From positions 185,523,449 to 185,587,448 of the forward strand of contig NC_133122.1 of assembly GCF_033568475.1 (NCBI RefSeq): a DNA stretch of 64,000 bases, given 5' to 3'. Under the pieces are notes generated by a model. The model saw only the letters and a program-made list of their open reading frames with translations. It ran no database searches and was not told where the DNA came from. Of this stretch, positions 34,851 through 46,431 are shown piece after piece (the stretch's first letter is position 1; every line of letters begins with the position of its first letter). A program made the position numbers and the translations under genes. Source of the stretch: Henckelia pumila. Its lineage: Eukaryota > Streptophyta > Magnoliopsida > Lamiales > Gesneriaceae.

Positions 34851-35221
34851 TACCGTTTGATTGAGGGATAAGATAAATAATACACAGACAAGTAATAAAA
34901 TGTAACAAAAAATAAATAAGAAATGATAATTAATATAGTATTGGATTTGATTGATAGATTATAATTTATTTGATTTGATTGATTAAATTTTATATAAAAA
35001 TATTAAATGACCATTTTGTTCTTTTAACATTAAATAAATTATAAATAATATTATTTATATAGTAATTTAAATTTAATGATTTGATTGATGTAAGATAAAT
35101 TATTAATGATTTGATTTATTTAAAATTAATAATTAATAGATGAATAACTAATATGATAAGAAAAACACACGATTGGATGAGATAAGTTATACATGGATTA
35201 ATAATACCAAGAACCAAATCA
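34851..35221. mobile_element. MITE with TACCGTTTG ends, copy 2
   Basis: The interior follows the element at 16285-16662 (agataaataatacacagacaagtaat; ttgatttgattgattaaatt; ataataccaag). The right terminal repeat is degenerate (gaaccaaatc). About 370 bp, non-coding. Confidence 0.75.
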
Positions 35222-36183
35222 ATTTTTTTTTTGGTTCAAATCCAATGTAATGTATCGAAAAGGAAAAAAAAAAACATCACATCACCACATTTAAAGCCAA
35301 GCTAATCGTCTCGAAAAAAGACTAGCAAAATGGATGCGAGGACTTGAGAATTTGTCGGCAAATTTTTTTTTTTTTTTTTGTTAACATTGCTATTAATCGG
35401 AGTATATGCTTCTAAGTTTATAGTGACTATGCAAGCAACTTTAGTAAAATTTGCTAGGTGCAATACCATGCCCATGCATCTATGGGATTTTTATTTTCTA
35501 TACTTTTGAACATCACTTTAATTTAAAGAAGCATTGGGAATTTCCAAGCTGCCTTTGAAAGAAATATTTGATGTTCAAGTAGCGTTGATGTCAACTTTCC
35601 GTTAAAATGTGCTGGTGAAATTTTGAAAAAGAAAAAATAAAATCATATAATGATTATTTTAGTATTATTATTTGTATCGTAATCTTTTTATAATAATAAT
35701 TATTTATATAAGTTATTCAAATTTCATAGATCTTAGCTCGTGGATCGGTCTGGCTACAATCGAACCTGACTTATTTGACATTTTAACCAAAATGGTTGTA
35801 GATATTAATCTTTGACATATTGGTTAGCATCATTTCAATAATTTAAATTTAACAATAATAATTTATTTGCATATTTCTACGCTAAAGGATAGCAAACGTA
35901 TTAGAATATCATTCCATGATGTTTTTCCTCTCCGACCGACATTTGTAAACGAATTTTATACAATATTAGGAAACATGATGGCAGATGTTTCATTCAATTC
36001 TTTTTTTAAAAAAAAAATTTTAATTTTAACGTGGTGTTTTGTAATTTTTTAGAAATAGCAGATGGATCATATGATATGATACAAAAGTCCATTCCTATCA
36101 TATATCTAACTAATATCATGTAAAAAAAGATTTTTCTTTTAAAAATGACATGAGCATATAAGTTGAAGTTTTAAGCTTAATTT

Positions 36184-36658
36184 TAGGGATGATAACGGGG
36201 CGGGTCTGGGGAGGGTTTGGCTAAATCCGGGACCCGCCCCGCCTCCCTTTGGACCCGCACCGTCCTGTCCCGCGAATCTGGCTGGTCCAATCCGGGTTAG
36301 ATCTGTTGGACCAGTCAAAAATTAAATAATTTTAAAATTATTAAATTAAAAAATTTAAAAGTTTAAAAATTAATAAAAAACCATTAAATTTAAATATATA
36401 TTGATAATATTTAAGGCAAAAAAATCTCACAAGTTAAAATTTATCAATTTGTAATTAATTAATTATTATTAGTCAAAAAACATTATAATGATACATTTTT
36501 ATACTAAACCTATCATAATAAAATAGATTCATTTCAATCCAATAATATTATACACTCAAATTATGGATAATATATTAATTAGTTAGATAAAAATATAATT
36601 TTATATTACTAATATTATATATATATATTATATTTATATATATACATGTATATTTAAA

Positions 36659-36700
<42 letters not shown>

Positions 36701-36813
36701 CCCGAGACCCCGCCCCGGACCCGCTTATGGACCAGTTTAGGCGGGTCTAGACCAGCCCGTCGGGGCGGGTTTGATGCGGGGTTGGGTTTAGACCCGACTC
36801 ATTGACATCCCTA
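36184..36813. mobile_element. hAT-type MITE, TSD CTTAATTT
   Basis: TAGGGATGATAACGGGGCGG and its complement (...CATCCCTA) are terminal repeats. CTTAATTT is duplicated at 36176-36183 and 36814-36821. Copy A near 24120 has the empty site (aagcttaattttgatg). GC-rich ends (gggcgggt / acccgccc) flank an AT core that ends in a 40-bp (TA)n run near 36661-36700. Confidence 0.92.
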
Positions 36814-36821
36814 CTTAATTT

Positions 36822-37280
36822 TGATGTGCTTTTGAATATGAAAATTGCATGGAAATTGATTTGACACTGTTTTGTTATGATTTTTTTTTTTCAATTTTTG
36901 TTTTGGAAAGAATTTTGTTAGTATTGGATGTCGAAAGTTATATAAACTTGGTGGTGTCAAGTAGATGCGTCAAAATGAAAAAGGTCCGTCGCGTCATATA
37001 AAATAAATTAGTTGAGTCGACAATTTCTCAACATATCAAAATGGTGGACTACCAAATTACTCATAAGACCGTCAATTGATCCGTCCACGATCTAAAATAG
37101 ATGAACTAGGTTGGTGTTGTCCGAATCCGCATAAAAAGCAAGTTAGTTCGCTCCACTCCTCAGTTTTCTTGATACGTGACAAAGAAAATTGTTGGTCGAT
37201 TCAATTTTCAAGCATCGATAACCATAGTGAGCTCATACTTGAAGCCCAATTTCAATCATTTTATTGGGCTGATCTTGGAG
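36822..37280. other. Upstream region of eIF5-B, no gene
   Basis: It corresponds to copy A 24126-24281 plus 26905-27118 and 27323-27425, and it provides the uninterrupted target sites of the mosaic element and the Tourist MITE. Confidence 0.6.
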
Positions 37281-37400
37281 AATGTTTGGGTCAATATCCA
37301 TCAATGGCCCATCTCGGATGGTGAATACTCGAGAGATGGAGGCGTCTAGAATTGTTCAAGCACCTTATATAAACACACTCATTGTCGAAACCCTAATTAT
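37281..37400 (+). promoter_or_regulatory. Promoter of eIF5-B
   Basis: TATATAAA lies at 37366-37373 and AAACCCTAA near 37388. One GGCCCA remains near 37306, but the upstream site II seen in copy A is changed to TGGGTC (about 37287), so one TGGGCY motif is lost. Confidence 0.7.
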
Positions 37401-38415
37401 ACATGAGCACTGTTTCCCATTGTTTCTTCTTTGTGTCTCTGCGCTTGCAATCGTGTCTGTTTTTCTGAAAAACGAAGCTGAATTTTGTCCAATTGGTGAG
37501 TTCCTCTCTTTCCTCGTTTCGTCTACTCATGCCTTGTAATTTATGATTCTCTATAATGAAAATTTTTCTGTTTCGATTTGATTGTGAGGTGGGTCTAATT
37601 GGAAATATTGTGGCTTTGAGATTGAGATATCATTTGATTTTTAAAAGAGATGGTTGCGGTCATCACGTTGGGAAGTACGGATTATTGGATACATAGATTT
37701 TACTTCTTCGGGCTTTTCCTTGTGTTTTAAGCTTAGTTTTAACTGTGGATTGCCTTCCATTACTTATTTGTCAAAGTAGTGTTAATTTGTTTCTTTGTAA
37801 TGTTTATGAGAAATTGTTAGCAGGAGTACATATGATCTAGTGGCTAGTAGGGAGATGTGTACACATCTAATGTCCTGGTAGTTTGTGTTTGTGATGTGAG
37901 TTCTTTAGACAATGTTATTGCTAACTCTTCATTTTATGAGTCGATATCATTGTGCTCGTTTGTCATTTATCGTATATGTATATATGTTGGGCTGTTGGTA
38001 GCTGGTATTTTGCTATCTCATTGTCATTTGAGACAGGATATTTTATTTTCTGAATCAGTTTTAAACTCAATTTCCCGTACCTGTTAACTAGGAAACCACA
38101 AGTAAAAACCAAGGAAAGTTGTTCTTGTAAATTTTAGAATGGTTTATTCTGAAAATTACCACCCACCAAGTATCTTGCATAGTGATTACTAGTGAGAAGA
38201 AGAATTGATTCAAATCTGCTTGCTCTGCTATTCCCAAGATGCGTCTGCATCTTACATTAATACATTTAGTACCTTGCCAAGTTATTTTGCTGTCGGACCT
38301 GGAAAGTATAATTGATTTTGTCATCAATCGCAGCATCTTTATTCATAGTTCTGTGTTTGTTTCAGGTTCTTCCGCTCGTTGCCGGTTCCAGTGTGTCCAA
38401 GTCGAAGCTTCTTTT

Positions 38416-38652
38416 ATGTCCGAACAAGCCATTCTCTTCTTGGGACTTATTGGGTTGCTTGGAGAATACTGTCCTACATCGAGAAAAAAGCACCCACACA
38501 TTTGCGAAAACTTCGGCTGTATGTATCTTTTGTCATTTCTGGAACACTTGGAGCTGTGTGGTTGCATCAGAGTTTCAACTGATCGGTCATTTCACGCTAA
38601 AAAATCTTTGGAGGATACTCTTTTGATGAATCCCAACACTCAGTATCTCTAA
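38416..38652 (+). CDS. 78-codon upstream ORF in the eIF5-B leader
   Basis: Counterpart of 28577-28813 with the same length and stop position, 41 bp before the main ATG. The leader intron is 37496-38365 (tg|gtgagttc ... tttcag). Its start context is also poor. Confidence 0.4.
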   Translation: MSEQAILFLGLIGLLGEYCPTSRKKHPHICENFGCMYLLSFLEHLELCGCIRVSTDRSFHAKKSLEDTLLMNPNTQYL

Positions 38653-38693
38653 CGTGAGTGTGTTGTGTCGAAATATATCGTACCAGAGCAAAG

Positions 38694-40034
38694 ATGGCTT
38701 TGCAAAATATAGGTGCCAGCAATAGTGATGATGCCTTCTATAGGTATAAGATGCCAAAGATGATCACCAAGATTGAGGGCCGTGGAAATGGGATCAAAAC
38801 CAACATTGTTAACATGGTTGACATTGCAAAGGCTTTGGCCAGACCAGCTTCATACACCACTAAACATTTTGGTTGTGAACTTGGGGCGCAATCTAAGTTT
38901 GATGAAAAAACTGGGACCTCCCTCGTGAATGGAGCACATGACACTGCCAAACTTGCTGGTCTTCTAGAGACCTTCATTAAGAAGTTCGTGCAGTGCTATG
39001 GTTGTGGAAACCCTGAAACCGAGATCCTGATTAACAAAAATCAGATGATCCAACTGAAATGTGCGGCTTGTGGTTTTGTTTCTGATGTTGACATGCGGGA
39101 CAAGCTCACATCTTTCATAGTAAAGAATCCTCCTGAACCTAAGAAGGGGTCAAAAGACAAGAAAGCTCTTAGGAGGGCTGAGAAGGAGCGACTTAAGGAA
39201 GGTGAAGCAGCAGATGACGAACTGAAAAAGCTTAAGAAAGACATCAAGAAAAAAGGCTCGTCAAAGGAAGGGAGCTCCAGCAGAAAGAAAGTAGGAAGCT
39301 CGGATGAGGAACGCAATTCACCTCCTCGAAGCTTAGCTGCTCAGCAGGAAGAGGACACCGAAGATGATGATATTCAATGGCAAACTGACACTTCAATGGA
39401 AGCGGCTCAACAACGCATGAAAGATCAACTTACTTCTGTTACGGCTGACATGGTGATGCTGTCTACCATCGAAAAACAGAAAGTGAAGAAGCCAAAGGCG
39501 ACTGTTCGGGCACATGATGGTTCAAGAACTGCTTTAGCCACAAAGGATGATACTAAGACCAAGAATGGGAAGACAAATATTGAGAAACTTGTTGAGGGGA
39601 TGAGAGAAAATATTAGTGGAATGGATGCTAACCAATTCCAATCCTATTTAGGAACACTATCGGGCTCTTCTTCTCAGGAGGTGATGACTGCTTTGTACGA
39701 GGCACTCCTGGAGGGTGTTGATAAAGGTTTTGCAAAGGAGATTACCAAGAAAACAAGCTATCTTACAGCCGCTCTTGGTCAGAATGAGAACTCACAATTG
39801 CTTTTGCTACGAGCTATTGAAGAATTCAGCAAAAAGCCAAACCCACACGCAGTGAAGGAAGTGGCCCTCGTTTTGAAAGTTCTGTATGATGCTGACATCT
39901 TGGAGGAAGAAAACATCATGCAGTGGTATGATGAAGGAATTGCCGGAAGCAACATTGACTCTGCTGTATGGAAGAATGCTAAACCTTTCATTGATTGGCT
40001 CCAGAATGCCGACTCAGAAAGTGAGGAGGAATAA
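38694..40034 (+). CDS. eIF5: Translation initiation factor eIF5, copy B
   Basis: 446 residues, uninterrupted, with every key feature of copy A: Arg17 in FYRYKMP, two CX2C pairs, Lys-rich linker and W2 domain with the acidic tail. Most substitutions fall in the linker (residues about 190-300), for example DDDIQW for DDVQW, KVKKPK for KEKKPK and KNGKTN for KNEKTY. The fold domains carry only mild changes (Y to F before CYGC, F to L in TAALGQ). This bias toward the linker suggests that purifying selection still acts on the domains. The start was chosen as in copy A. Confidence 0.97.
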   Translation: MALQNIGASNSDDAFYRYKMPKMITKIEGRGNGIKTNIVNMVDIAKALARPASYTTKHFGCELGAQSKFDEKTGTSLVNGAHDTAKLAGLLETFIKKFVQCYGCGNPETEILINKNQMIQLKCAACGFVSDVDMRDKLTSFIVKNPPEPKKGSKDKKALRRAEKERLKEGEAADDELKKLKKDIKKKGSSKEGSSSRKKVGSSDEERNSPPRSLAAQQEEDTEDDDIQWQTDTSMEAAQQRMKDQLTSVTADMVMLSTIEKQKVKKPKATVRAHDGSRTALATKDDTKTKNGKTNIEKLVEGMRENISGMDANQFQSYLGTLSGSSSQEVMTALYEALLEGVDKGFAKEITKKTSYLTAALGQNENSQLLLLRAIEEFSKKPNPHAVKEVALVLKVLYDADILEEENIMQWYDEGIAGSNIDSAVWKNAKPFIDWLQNADSESEEE

Positions 40035-41159
40035 AATGTTTGTTTCTTTTATCAGGCAATCGTCATTGTTGGTTTCACTTTTGAACCTTGCCACATTTTG
40101 TTTGTCTCTCGGCCCATAATTATGTGGACTGTCATGTGTGTTGTGTTTTGTTCCATTTGGACAATCTTTATCCGAATTGTCATTTATATCAGTTGAGTTT
40201 TTATCACAGTAGCAGACTACAATGGAATTTACTTAAAAGGCACAGTATGTAGTAGTAAGCACCACTTTCTTGGGAACACTTCTTCCCTCTTCACAAGACA
40301 TTTGACCATAGCTTCCACAATGCTCGTTAGTGTTTAAGGGTGCCTCTGAAGTCATCTCATTTATACAACCATGGCTCATGTAACAACACTGCATAAGGCG
40401 ATTATGGGACGTGGATAAGATGCGACTCTGGTTGTATTCTAGGCAACCCCTTAGTGTTTAAGGGTGCCTCTGAAGTCATCTCATTTATACAACTATGGCT
40501 CATGTAACAACACTGCATAAGGCGATTAATGCGACGTGGATAAGATGCGACTCTGGTTGTATTCTAGGCAACTCATTCTCTTCCTCCGAATTCGCAGCCG
40601 TTATTTGGGAGGCCAGGGCACGAACAAAAGAGAAAGTAACTTAGCATTATATGAAATCTAGAATGAATGGCATGCAGAGTTTGACTTTACGTAAAATCTA
40701 GCACTTCGTGAACCAAATAACATAACATAAGAGCTCCTCAGCTCCATTCCTAAATTTTGTTTTATCGCATGCGATGTTACTTCTGTTTATCTTATAACTG
40801 AGATATTATGTATAGAGATCTCGGTAGTAAGATATTGTGTGCTAAAAGTTTATTTTAAGTGTTCTATAGCTTTTATATGAAATTTTCAATTATCTTATAT
40901 GTATGTAGAGCGATATTATGATTTTTTTAAATATTTATTCTATTACTCAAGAGGGAGTGTCTTACCTAAAATAACCACTCTTATCTAAATGCTAAATAAA
41001 ATATGGTATTTAAATTTTAAAATTCAATTAGACACATTTTCCCCAATTTTTTTTTATTTGTATACAAATTTAAATGTATAAGATGTTTAACAAAGAAAAA
41101 TATCAAATCAGTGGTCAAATATTTGAAAGTTAATTCTATTTTTATGTTATATAAAACTA
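40035..41159. other. Intergenic DNA after eIF5-B
   Basis: 3' UTR of eIF5-B and the equivalent of copy A 30196-31292. No gene is seen apart from the tandem duplication at 40327-40572. Confidence 0.5.
40327..40572. repeat. 124-bp tandem duplication present only in copy B
   Basis: The block ttagtgtttaagggtgcctc ... attctaggcaac occurs at 40327 and again at 40451, nearly identical. Copy A has it once (near 30487-30607), so the duplication happened after the segmental duplication. Confidence 0.9.
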
Positions 41160-42850
41160 TAATATTTAAACTATCACCGTTGTATATAATACCTGTCCCC
41201 TGTATAGCAGTCAATACTTTCACAATGACATAAATAGGAACCAAGATCCCAATCGTTCGCAACATCAACAACTGCAGTGGGAAAGAGTGTGATAAGTTCT
41301 CATAATCTAAATTTCAAGAAAATCATTAAGATGTGTAATCTCACCATGAACAGAGAAACTGAGTATTCGTCAGCACTATATAGGATAATTGGTAATGTGT
41401 GTCGTAAAACCAGAAGAACTATGAACTGAAGAATGAGAAAAAGTATCATGAGTGAATTTTTCTTTAAAGTAAAACATAAAGAGCTAGATGATATCTTGGC
41501 ACGAGTCCAGATAGTTTAGAGTATCAGACCAAAATTTTATGCACTGGTGTAACTAGTAAATATGTTAGAATGTACTCTTGTAACTTGATGAAAATGCCGC
41601 TCAGGCAAGAATATGATGAGGGAAAGTATAAACTATTTTTGAAACGCGGCCATATACGAAGGTTTGATAACTATAATCCTCATGCAACTCTCAAAAAATT
41701 GGATGTTAAAATGAAGATAAGCCAACTACCAATATGTGTCTGTACAATGCGCATTTGAACATTAATAGTTTGATGTTAAAACTTGTATGATCATGACTCT
41801 CATTGTTTCTGCATCTTCGAAGGATGAGTTTTTATGGAAGAATGACACTTGCAGATCACACAAACACATACATTCGCGTAGATCACGTTAGATTACGATG
41901 AAAGATAAAAGAGAGAATAATACAATCACAGTGATTATGCGACAGCATAACAGGCTTCGGGAAGTGGGAACTGGATATTCCTCAAAGTTTGGATCAAGAA
42001 AACTCCCATCGGTAGAAGCCATGGACATGAAATGAGGAGCGTGCAGGTCCCTTCTCAGTATCTCCCAGTTTCCCCTGAGATATATATAGATGAGAATATG
42101 TGTGTCTACTTGTGTATCAAGACAGGTTTGTTCCAAATTTAGGGAGGCAAAAATGGACCTGAAGTTCACCACCATAACTGAATAGAGGCGGCGACGCTGT
42201 ATAGTCTGGCTTGAATTGCTACAATCTCACCATTTATGAAGAATTATGATACATAAAATTATTTCAATAAGGTATTTAATTTGTAGATTTGTTCTTACGA
42301 CGGATCTAGTAACTGAATGCATTCAAAAAGTTCTCATTTTTATTACTCGAACATAAATGCAATCATATATTCAGAAAATATGCAAATAAAAATTGGAAAT
42401 TTGTTATACGAAAACGTGCCGAAAATTTAGTTTTCATACGAGCTGACAATCGAACAGTGAGTTCAGAAATCATTTGCATTGTCATGTTCCATGTCCCAAA
42501 ATGTGTCAAGAGGCTCACCTGATGGCAAATCTCGCAGATAGTATCACCTTTTTCATTGCACCACCTTTGCACACACGTACGGTGAACATACTGTAAACAA
42601 AAAAAACACCATATAGTCACTTTTTAACAATATAGAAAGCACCCAATAAACATAACACATTACACAGTGGTCTTTGTAAACTTCAGCTGTTCAGCAATAA
42701 GTGAATATATTATATCATACTACAGTCGTTGTATAGAAGATCTGAACTCTAACCTTCAAGCTTCCACGACATGAACATGGAGTGTCCATGTTTGAACCGT
42801 CATCTTCGTCATGGCAAATCCTGCACTCTCCAGATTTCTTTGTGAAAGAT
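41160..42850 (-). pseudogene. RINGv E3-ligase copy B: 5'-truncated, frameshifted
   Basis: It matches the gene at 31293-33129. Exon 1 is cut at 42850, so the first 50 or so codons, including MGDHF, are gone. Exon 2 (42590-42519) is intact ([24 protein letters not shown]). Exon 3 lacks 8 bp (tatggtggtgaacttcag), which shifts the frame before the membrane part. Exon 6 lacks 11 bp of the basic tail codons. Exons 4 and 5 stay close to copy A. The RING cysteines survive, but no complete ligase could be made. Transcription from a new promoter cannot be excluded. Confidence 0.9.
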
Positions 42851-42995
42851 ATCAGAAATAGAATGGAAAAAAATTATGATTTTTAAATAAAAAATAATTA
42901 AAAACCAATTAAGTTTTTTAACATTTAACATCAGAAATAAACTAGAAAGGAATTATGATTATTAAATAAAAAAAATAATTAAACAAAATATTACT
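42851..42995. repeat. Two imperfect tandem units of ~80 bp at the duplication edge
   Basis: atcagaaatag...gaattatgatt...aaataaaaaataattaaa occurs at 42850 and about 42929. It begins exactly where homology with copy A stops. Confidence 0.55.
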
Positions 42996-44397
42996 TTATA
43001 CAAAAATCTTGCAATTGAAGTTAAAGGAAAAATTATGAAAAATGATCTTTGGGATACCTAGTATTAAGTATACTATTATGACTTTTCTAAGCTAACATAG
43101 AGAGGACATATTATATATTCTATATAGTTAATTTTGTATAAAAATATTTTTTTTGTAAATTACTATTGACGAATATTAATTTTCATTGAACATGTTATGA
43201 ATCGAATAAGTAAGTGTACTAAAACACATATTTATAAAATATAATACACTAAATAATCTATATGTGTTTTTTAAAGATGAAATAATCAAAAGTAAAAAAT
43301 TAATTCTAATAATGCTAATAAATTATCTCAATAATTTATATTTATTATAAAAATTATCTCATAATTAAGTTCTAGATAGTTATAATTCATCTATTTTTTA
43401 AATATCTCGTTAATTTCTTTTTTTATGAATAAAATTAAAATAAATAAACTAATCAAATTATATAATGTAAATAAAAATTAGAAAAATTTACAAAAGAGTA
43501 CTTAAAATTCATCTTCTCAATGCTCAGTTTCATTGTATATGCATTGTAAAAAAGATAGAAAATTGTTTTTTGATCTTACGTTTGTTTGTTTTTTTTTGCA
43601 ATTTTGGTCTTCTATGTTATCAAATATCTGGTGTAGTCCGCTATCTTTTTTTGTTGTTGTTGTTGAAATTTTAGTCTTTTTTTCGACTGGAAGCTGACAT
43701 GGAACCAATACAATGATGTGTCATGCTGATGTTTACTATGTCATCTCAACACTCCTAATGAAAAATGACTAAAATTGTAAGAAAAATAAAAAAATTATAG
43801 AAATAAATGTGAAAATTGACGACATAGAGGGACAAAATCGTAAAATGACAAAATTACATGACAAAATTGCAGCTTTTCCTAAAAAGTAAAGAAAATTTAT
43901 TGAAGTTTTTCAAGTGAATTTGTGGAAAAGTATTGTAAGCTTTGCATACTCAATGAGACATTAATTAAAAAACATAATTTTTAAAATCAAAAATTAAATA
44001 AAGTCTCATATTAGGGTATTTTTTAACATGTTTAGTCAATTCAACCTAATAATTAAACACGGTGCTTCCAACACTACCAAGGTCAATAAATTATTTTCTT
44101 TCAATAAAAATTAATTTAATAGAACTACTACCATTACGTGTAAATTGAATGAGTTACTTTGTACAAATAAATATATTTGGTGAGAAATAGAAATAGAAAT
44201 AAAATAGATAATTTCTTTTTTGTAAATATTCTCTGGCACTAATATTTTTTAACATTTCACAACATTTTTATGCAAATATTTTTAAGAAAGAATAAGAAAC
44301 AATTAAAAGGCAAATTTGATAAAGAGAATTTTAGTTTAAGTAAAATTTATAGCATGCAATAACATGAAACGCTATATTTCTTATGATATGTTGATGT
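42996..44397. other. AT-rich intergenic DNA, possible MITE at ~43560-43865
   Basis: No gene is seen. Near 43590-43865 the words gcaattttggtcttctatgtt and gacatagagggacaaaatcg are complementary around a core with tgacatgg...gtgtca, suggesting a decayed inverted-repeat element. A minus-strand frame at 43517-43708 is low-complexity. Confidence 0.4.
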
Positions 44398-45297
44398 TTA
44401 TGGAAGAAAATGATGAAGAATGAAGAAGTTTACGAAGAGATTATGGTTGATATTATGTATGCATGTAAATATTTTGATATCTTGTGTAGACTTGTGGTGA
44501 CAATTACGAGATTTGTGTCCCGAGATGAGTTTTGGGGAGGGCCTTTTCAAAAAATGAAAGTTTAATGTGTATATCGGCGACAGTCGGTATGAGACGGTAC
44601 GTATATTGGCACAAGGATGGTATGGGTTGTACCAATTTGTATATTTATTGTACAACGACCATGATCATGGGACCCAGGACCTCTAATGGTTGCCACATTT
44701 ACGCATATTTCATCCCTACAAAGTGAAGTAGTGGATTTTATTTGCTATGCATGATTATGTGTTAGTCACCTTCATTGCATATTACAATTTTTATTGTATA
44801 CGTTATTACATAAGTATGCTTGTTGAGTCTTTAGACTCATTATGCTTGAATGATGCAGATGAAAATGAAGAATTTACTGATTTATAATTTGATCATGGGG
44901 TCGAGTAGTGAAGGAGGCGAGAAAGATTTGCATGGCACGGATGTCCGGGAACCTTATGTCAACCATGTCTACGAAAGTTTATGCATGTTTATGTGAACTC
45001 ATATTTTAGCATGTCATTTTAAGAGCAAATCATATTTTAAATACGTTATTTTGAGATCGAATATTTTATAGTTTCAAGTTTCGCATGTATGAGGAAGTTC
45101 TGGTGTTTCCGTATGCGTTAGCATCATTTTGTTCAAATATATGTTACACAAATTTTGAGTCATGAGATTTTGAGTCGTTTGATTGAACTTAATTTCACAC
45201 ATGGTATTTTGTACCATGAGCACGATGCACGTTTTATAAAAAAAAAAAATTATTCCGCATTTCATAAGCATGATTGAGAAATACGGGACGTCATAGA
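44398..45297 (+). mobile_element. 3' part of a gypsy LTR (same family as 49043-52395)
   Basis: It ends ...ATACGGGACGTCA, the complement of the TGACGTCCCGTAT start of the solo LTR at 49043. It shares ttgttgagtctttagactca and tcccgagatgagttttgggg-type blocks with that LTR's complement. The 5' part is missing. Confidence 0.7.
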
Positions 45298-45319
45298 GCA
45301 GACAAAGGAAAACAAGTTA

Positions 45320-45610
45320 TCAGTGACTACAAAGAAGTTTGATAACATTAAAATGAAACGAGGTGAATCAATTGACTGAATTTGATGAGAGAGTCAGCAG
45401 CATAGTCATTGAGTTGAGTGAATTTGGAAAAGTGTATCCAAACCGAGAAATCAAATTGAAAGTAATGAGAGGTCTTCCCAAGGAGTGGGATGTCAAGACC
45501 ATATCTATGAGAGAGTCAAAAGATCTCAACAAGATGGAACTGCATGACTTGTTCGCGGATTTGAAGACCTATGAGTTCGAGCTTCAAAGCAGAGAGGGTT
45601 CAGTCGACCA
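45320..45610 (+). pseudogene. Ty1/copia gag (UBN2) fragment
   Basis: The frame FDERVSSIVIELSEFGKVYP...KVMRGLPKEWDVKTISMRES...DLFADLKTYEFEL is typical of the copia gag/UBN2 domain. A frameshift near 45378 separates it from an upstream FDNIKMKRGES piece. No zinc knuckle, protease or RT follows; the next 700 bp are a different repeat. Confidence 0.8.
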
Positions 45611-45617
45611 CCCAAGT

Positions 45618-46289
45618 GTTGCGTATTTTTGTTCCCGCAAGTACACTGTGTCAAGTTTTAATAGAGTGTAAGTAGAGTATCGTTACCACGAGAAGTAATA
45701 TTGAAAATTATTAAGTACTTGCAATTAAAATAGTCTAAACTTTATCTAAAAAATTAAATAAGAAATTTTGGTATTCAACTTAAAATAACTTCAGAAAATT
45801 TCAGCCAAGCTCACACACACTTGGAAAAATATCAATGAGTGAAAATGGTCTAGATATTTTGATTTCACCTGGTTTCGACAACAACTACTCCTAATTAACT
45901 TATTTTCATTAATTCTATTCAATTAATAGCCAAGAACACTTAATTGTATTATTTTCCTCTCCCGAGCAACAAATAATGTGTATCAACTAAGATTCAATTC
46001 CAATATCCCTATTAAAAATCTAGGCTTAGTCATATGTGAAAAACAATGTTCTTTCTAAGACTCCATTAACATTATATACTCTCCCGAGCTATATAAACAA
46101 TTAACGGTGTATTTTCTAATGATCCTATTCAAAATCCACTCTTTCGAGCAATGATTTTGAATAAATATGACAATTCAATTAATGATCAAGTAATTGAAAA
46201 GACAATCAAAACTAGAAAAAAACAATTAATCTAGTAAAATTCAATCCAATAAAAATAAAAAGTTGTAGAAGTGTCTGCACTAGGCTACG
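45618..46289. repeat. Unclassified repeat-like sequence, interrupted at 46290
   Basis: It begins tgttgcgtatttttgttccc and has three spaced ctc(cc/tt)cgagc words near 45957, 46080 and 46140. No coding frame. Its character is that of a dispersed plant repeat, but I cannot name the family. The gypsy LTR at 46290 is inserted in it. Confidence 0.45.
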
Positions 46290-46431
46290 TGTAGTAACCC
46301 TGCATTGAATCACCTACTAACTGACAACTATGACATGCATTAATCTTAATTAAAACATAATTACTTAAAAGAGTAAAACATGCGGAAACATAACCCATAT
46401 CAAACTTAATAAAATAGTTCAAAGCTTAAAC

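Larger units (their letters stand above)
35446..42850 (+). repeat. Tandem segmental duplication, copy B
   Basis: Direct-orientation copy of 23397-32977. It begins at aaaatttgctaggtgcaata and ends at tgtgaaagat, inside the first exon of the RINGv gene. It contains eIF5-B and a decayed RINGv copy. The 35222-36183 part has no gene; it parallels 23397-24276. Confidence 0.92.
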
